From positions 2,604,001 to 2,668,000 of the forward strand of contig CP069300.1 of NCBI GenBank assembly GCA_016839165.1: a stretch of DNA of 64,000 bases, given 5' to 3'. This document shows, in pieces, positions 60,679 through 64,000 of this stretch. This DNA comes from Bradyrhizobium sp. PSBB068 (GTDB taxonomy: Bacteria; Pseudomonadota; Alphaproteobacteria; Rhizobiales; Xanthobacteraceae). The stretch's first letter is position 1; each line of letters begins with the position of its first letter. A model generated the notes under the pieces. The model was given only the letters and a program-made list of their open reading frames with translations, searched no databases and was not told the origin of the DNA. Position numbers and translations under genes: made by a program.

Positions 60679-61269
60679 CTAGTCGATCGCCGTGCGCGGA
60701 CGCCGGTGGCGGCTCGAGGTGCTGATGCTGCCGGTGACGTCGGGGTAGCCGGTGAGGGACAGCGTGTCGGAGCGGACACCCCAGCTCTCCAGCCGGTCGA
60801 GGAAGCTCATGCCGAGCAGGTTGGTCTTCATCTGCCCGCGCTGCACCACCAGCGCCGGCACCGATTTCTCGACCAGCTTGCCGACCGCGAGACGATCGAG
60901 CGTCAGCCGCGCCGCCTTGGTGTGGCCGCCGGCGGTCTCCAGGTCGACATTGTAGTCCAGCATGTCGGTCGGCAGCCCGATCGCCTTGGCGGTTTCCCAG
61001 GTCAGGACGACAGAGGTCGCCCCGGTGTCGATCACCATCGGCGCGCTGACGCCGTTGATCTTGGCGCGGAACGCGAACTCGCCGCCCTGGCTGCGCGCGA
61101 TCTGCACCGCGGGGGCGGAGGTGGAGCTGGGGGCTGCGGCGGCGACGGTGCGGCCGAAGATCTGGGTCAGGTTCTCCCTGGCGCGCGCGATCTGATCGGG
61201 ATCGCCATAGGCGACGACCGCGCCGGCGGTCGCCATCAGCAGCAGGATGACGAGGAGGATGCGGGTCAT
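60679..61269 (-). CDS. TIGR02281-type retropepsin-like aspartic protease
   Basis: This 196-residue protein has one N-terminal membrane span (ILLVILLLMATAGAVVAYG) and the active site VIDTGATSVVLT near the middle, then a C-terminal LLGMSFLDRLESW. Such single-domain proteases are common in alphaproteobacteria. ATG 61269 begins the membrane segment. It converges on catC and lies 25 bases from the DUF1289 gene. Confidence 0.85.
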   Translation of the reverse strand: MTRILLVILLLMATAGAVVAYGDPDQIARARENLTQIFGRTVAAAAPSSTSAPAVQIARSQGGEFAFRAKINGVSAPMVIDTGATSVVLTWETAKAIGLPTDMLDYNVDLETAGGHTKAARLTLDRLAVGKLVEKSVPALVVQRGQMKTNLLGMSFLDRLESWGVRSDTLSLTGYPDVTGSISTSSRHRRPRTAID

Positions 61270-61294
61270 GCTGCGCCCCCGCTCGCGGCGGCGG

Positions 61295-61498
61295 TCAGGC
61301 GCGCTTCGGGCGCGGCTCCATGCGCTCGAGCCCGGCATCGGCCATGCGCGCCGGCAAAGTCGACATCACCGACAGCCGCTCCGCGCGATCCATCTTGTGC
61401 CAGCGCGCGATCTCCGGAAGCGTGCGACCGCAGCCGAAGCAGAGCTTCGTCCTGGGTTCCATCATGCAGACTGCGATACACGGCGTTTCTGAGCTCAT
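61295..61498 (-). CDS. DUF1289 small cysteine-rich protein
   Basis: This 67-residue protein has the DUF1289 cysteine set (TPCIAVCMMEP and LCFGCGRTLPEIARWHKMDR), probably a metal site. ATG 61498 begins MSSETPCIAVC as in the family; an ATG at 61558 is possible. Function unknown. Confidence 0.85.
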   Translation of the reverse strand: MSSETPCIAVCMMEPRTKLCFGCGRTLPEIARWHKMDRAERLSVMSTLPARMADAGLERMEPRPKRA

Positions 61499-61652
61499 GC
61501 TGCAACTGTTGAACCGTTTCGGCCGCTGGTGCAAGTCGCTCGAAACGGGATGCGCCATCACGCCCCGGCTCCTTGTCGCGAGCATGGTCTCGGCGCGAAC
61601 GCCTTGCATTTGTTGGCAACGAAACCCTAGTCACGATTGTCCGCGACATGTT

Positions 61653-63257
61653 CTACAATCCGGTGCCGGCACTCATGATCGACTTGCGGCGCACACGCTT
61701 CCGGTCGGCGCCCATCGTGGGCTCGGCGGGCTCCGGCTGCACCGGCGGCGCTTCTTCCGTCATCGGCGCCAGTGCGCTCATCACCCGTTCCGGCGGCAAG
61801 GTCACGATCACCTCGGTACCGATGCGCAGCTTCGATTTCAGCGTGAAGGTGCCGCCATGCATGTCGATCAGGCTCTTCGCGATCGGCAGCCCAAGGCCGG
61901 CACCCTGTTCCGCCGACTTGATCGAGTTGGAGCCCTGGCCGAACGAGGCCAGCACGACCGGGATCTCGTCCTCGGCGATGCCGCTGCCGGTGTCCTTGAC
62001 GCTCAGATATTGCCCGCCCGACGCGGTCCAGCCGACCTTCAGCCAGATCTCGCCGCCCTGCGGCGTGAACTTGATCGAGTTGGAGAGCAGATTGAGCACG
62101 ACCTGGCGGATGGCGCGCTCGTCGCCCCATATCCTCGGCATGCCGTGCTCGAACACTTCGTGGATGGTGATGCCGCGGCTGGAGGCGCGCAGCTTCAGCA
62201 AATGGTGGCAGTCGGCGACAACATGCACCAGCGCCACGGCCTCTTCGTTCAGCTCGTACCGGCCGGCCTCGATGCGCGACAGATCGAGGATCTCGTTGAT
62301 GAGGTTGAGCAGGTGCACGCCGGAATTATGGATGTCGGCGGAGTATTCCTTATAGACGGGCACCGCATGCGCGCCAAAGATCTCGCTTTTCATCACCTCG
62401 GAGAAGCCGAGGATGGCATTGAGCGGCGTGCGCAGTTCATGGCTCATCTGGGCCAGGAAGCGCGACTTGGCGACGTTGGCGGACTCGGCGCGGTGCCGGG
62501 CCTCGTCTGATATCGCCTTGGCCTGTTCCAGTTCGCCGATCAGCGCGTCCTTTTCGGCACGGGCCTCCAGGGTCGCAAGCGTGGTCGAATGCAGGCGGTG
62601 CGCCAGCAGGGCGAAATAGCCCTCGGCGGCAAGCGCCAGCAGCGCCAGCACGTAATTGTCGAACGCGCCGTTGAGCACGAGGTCGAGCGCGATCCCGACC
62701 GTGACCGGAACGGTCGCCGCGAGCGCTGCGATCGGCAGGCTCGCCGCCAGCATGCTGGAGACCGCGATCACCAGCGGCATCAGGAACATCATCAGCGTGT
62801 TGGAAGCGAGATCGCGCCCGGCGGGGTGGATCAGGATCGCGGTCCAGCACAGACCGTAGAGCAGGTCGAGCAGCACGAAGCGCGTCCGCCATTTGCGCGT
62901 CACCGCGACCGAAGTCGGCTCGGCGAGGAAGCGGGAGCAGTTGCGAATGATCAGGAGATGGACACAGAGGATGCCGACCGTCCAGGCGCCGGCCACGATC
63001 GGCTTCATCCAGAGGCCGAACAGCACGCCGGTTGCCACCACGAGCAGCATCACGACATAGGACGCCGAGATCCGGGTCTGGGCGTATTGGCGGAGCAGTT
63101 CGGCGTCGAACGCCGGGCGGGTTCCACTGGTTGACGTTAACCGATCCCGCGCCTCACGCACCCGCTGCGCAGCGACGCGCCGGCTGTTCACCGGCGCTGC
63201 CACCTGAGGTCCTGCCGGAAGCGCTACAACTTCAGGCTTTTCTGCGGGATTACTCAT
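61653..63257 (-). CDS. Membrane histidine kinase (PleC/DivJ-type HisKA and HATPase_c)
   Basis: This 534-residue sensor has an N-terminal region of five to six membrane spans (~75-225), a coiled linker, then HisKA with the box MSHELRTPLNAILGFSEVMK (H273) and HATPase_c (N-box VLNLLSNSIKF, G1 DTGSGI, G2 GAGLGLPIAKSL). No receiver or PAS domain is seen. The H-box is like those of the PleC/DivJ/PdhS group that control DivK in alphaproteobacteria. ATG 63257 is chosen. Confidence 0.88.
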   Translation of the reverse strand: MSNPAEKPEVVALPAGPQVAAPVNSRRVAAQRVREARDRLTSTSGTRPAFDAELLRQYAQTRISASYVVMLLVVATGVLFGLWMKPIVAGAWTVGILCVHLLIIRNCSRFLAEPTSVAVTRKWRTRFVLLDLLYGLCWTAILIHPAGRDLASNTLMMFLMPLVIAVSSMLAASLPIAALAATVPVTVGIALDLVLNGAFDNYVLALLALAAEGYFALLAHRLHSTTLATLEARAEKDALIGELEQAKAISDEARHRAESANVAKSRFLAQMSHELRTPLNAILGFSEVMKSEIFGAHAVPVYKEYSADIHNSGVHLLNLINEILDLSRIEAGRYELNEEAVALVHVVADCHHLLKLRASSRGITIHEVFEHGMPRIWGDERAIRQVVLNLLSNSIKFTPQGGEIWLKVGWTASGGQYLSVKDTGSGIAEDEIPVVLASFGQGSNSIKSAEQGAGLGLPIAKSLIDMHGGTFTLKSKLRIGTEVIVTLPPERVMSALAPMTEEAPPVQPEPAEPTMGADRKRVRRKSIMSAGTGL

Positions 63258-63324
63258 AAACAACACAAATCCTGCCCGCGTACCGCGCGGGCCTTTTGCA
63301 TTGTCTATCTGTGACGCCAAATCA

Positions 63325-63377
63325 TTAAGCGATGACTTAAAGAGCTAAAGAAAACCGTTAACCGGAGGTTAAATTAA
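63325..63377. promoter_or_regulatory. Cluster of TTAA motifs (CtrA-like sites) upstream of the histidine kinase
   Basis: TTAA occurs at 63325, 63337, 63358, 63369 and 63374. 63358-63372 is exactly TTAA-N7-TTAA, the CtrA full site; the first pair has an 8-base spacer. They lie 68-120 bases before the kinase start in otherwise GC-rich DNA, so chance is unlikely. Binding by CtrA is inference. Confidence 0.55.
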
Positions 63378-63415
63378 CTTTTGCGCCGGGCTTGCACTGG
63401 TGCGCCGATGACGCA

Positions 63416-64000
63416 TCAGTGCACCAGCAACAGCGCTGCGGCGCCGACCAGAATTGCGAGCGGAACCGCACCGAGCGGCCAGCCCCGCAAGTACACGGTG
63501 CGCTCAAGGTCGGGCTTCCCGACCAGCGCACAGCCGACTGCGACCCGCACCGGCGACAGCATGGTCAGGGCCGCGGCGGCAGTGTTCTGGATCGCGCCGA
63601 GCCAGGGCAGGCTGAGCGCAGCATCCCTTGCGAGCGCGATCTGGGCGGGCATCAGGAGGCCATTGGCGGCGTTGCTGCTGCCGGTCAGAAATCCGAACGC
63701 TGCGGCAAACAGCGGTGTTGCGAGAACGGCGAGCGGGCCAAGTCCCGACCTCAGGCCCGTTGCGAGACCATCGGCGAGGCCGGACGTCGCCATCACCTGC
63801 GCCATCGCAAGGAAGCAGCCGATGGTCAGGATCGGCTTGCGGCCACGGGTCCATGCGCGTGCGAGCGCAAGCACCGCCGGCCGCCGCATCGCGATCGCCG
63901 TGGCGAGGCCGACCACCAGCAGCCATGAGCCTGGATGCAGCAGCGGGAACCAGGCCGGGCCGTCGGCAAAAGGCTTTACCGCGAGCGCAAGGCGGAGCCA
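63416..64000 (-). CDS. LctP/L-lactate-permease-family transporter, C-terminal part
   Basis: The frame stays open to the right edge, so the N-terminus is outside the window. About 195 residues with five or so hydrophobic spans are seen (PLFAAAFGFLTGSSNAANGL, then LSPVRVAVGCALVG). These match the C-terminal half of lactate/glycolate permeases, but the call is not firm. A 158-base gap with the TTAA cluster separates it from the kinase. Confidence 0.6.
   Translation of the reverse strand, partial: WLRLALAVKPFADGPAWFPLLHPGSWLLVVGLATAIAMRRPAVLALARAWTRGRKPILTIGCFLAMAQVMATSGLADGLATGLRSGLGPLAVLATPLFAAAFGFLTGSSNAANGLLMPAQIALARDAALSLPWLGAIQNTAAAALTMLSPVRVAVGCALVGKPDLERTVYLRGWPLGAVPLAILVGAAALLLVH

Noticed and set aside
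1..64000. tRNA, rRNA, CRISPR array, transposase or integrase genes
   Set aside because: No CCA-ending cloverleaf-like genes, rRNA segments, regularly spaced repeats or DDE/tyrosine recombinase motifs were recognised on either strand.

Overview
The window is 64 kb of GC-rich DNA with dense, mostly third-position-GC-biased genes. Gene content (many ABC uptake systems, many LysR regulators, opine-type oxidases, the catechol branch of the beta-ketoadipate pathway, PleC/DivJ-type kinase architecture, DUF1289) points to a soil alphaproteobacterium of the Bradyrhizobium type. The genus is inference; no rRNA, tRNA, insertion sequence or CRISPR was seen.

Layout. 0.1-9.0 kb is a methionine/sulfur locus: metN, metI, three MetQ-like binding proteins, a divergent flavin (LLM) monooxygenase, a MetY-type sulfhydrylase and an FAD/NAD(P) protein. 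9.0-10.8 kb is a poorly coding patch with two small double-glycine-leader peptide genes, one 47-residue gene with a strong ribosome site, and decayed fragments. 10.8-20.1 kb holds a LysR gene divergent from a polyamine-type ABC transporter, four amine/opine-oxidase subunits and a RidA protein. 20.3-32.8 kb is one nine-gene minus-strand run: hydantoinase A and B, a ribose-type ABC transporter and a three-subunit molybdenum hydroxylase; an AraC regulator lies upstream of it. 34.3-45.6 kb is a second minus-strand run of ten genes (LIV-type ABC transporter, PxpA, biotin carrier, biotin carboxylase, PxpB, PxpC) bracketed by two paralogous LysR regulators.

45.6-52.8 kb is a LysR gene divergent from a Ugp-like sugar/glycerophosphodiester ABC transporter followed by a metallophosphoesterase and a HAD phosphatase. 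53.0-54.0 kb is dusA. 54.0-60.6 kb is an aromatic locus: LysR, catB, catA, flavin reductase and a kinase-less FAD synthetase on the minus strand, and an HpaB-type monooxygenase and catC on the plus strand. 60.7-64.0 kb holds an aspartic protease, a DUF1289 protein, a membrane histidine kinase with CtrA-like sites upstream, and the end of a LctP-type permease running off the right edge.

How they work together (inference). The window is a set of scavenging modules, each pairing an uptake system with the enzymes for its substrate and a local regulator. The two most interesting are the ring-nitrogen module (Mo hydroxylase plus ATP-dependent hydantoinase/oxoprolinase) and the neighbouring operon, in which PxpB/PxpC, a biotin carboxylase and a biotin carrier together amount to all the domains of a urea-carboxylase-like enzyme on separate genes, joined with PxpA.
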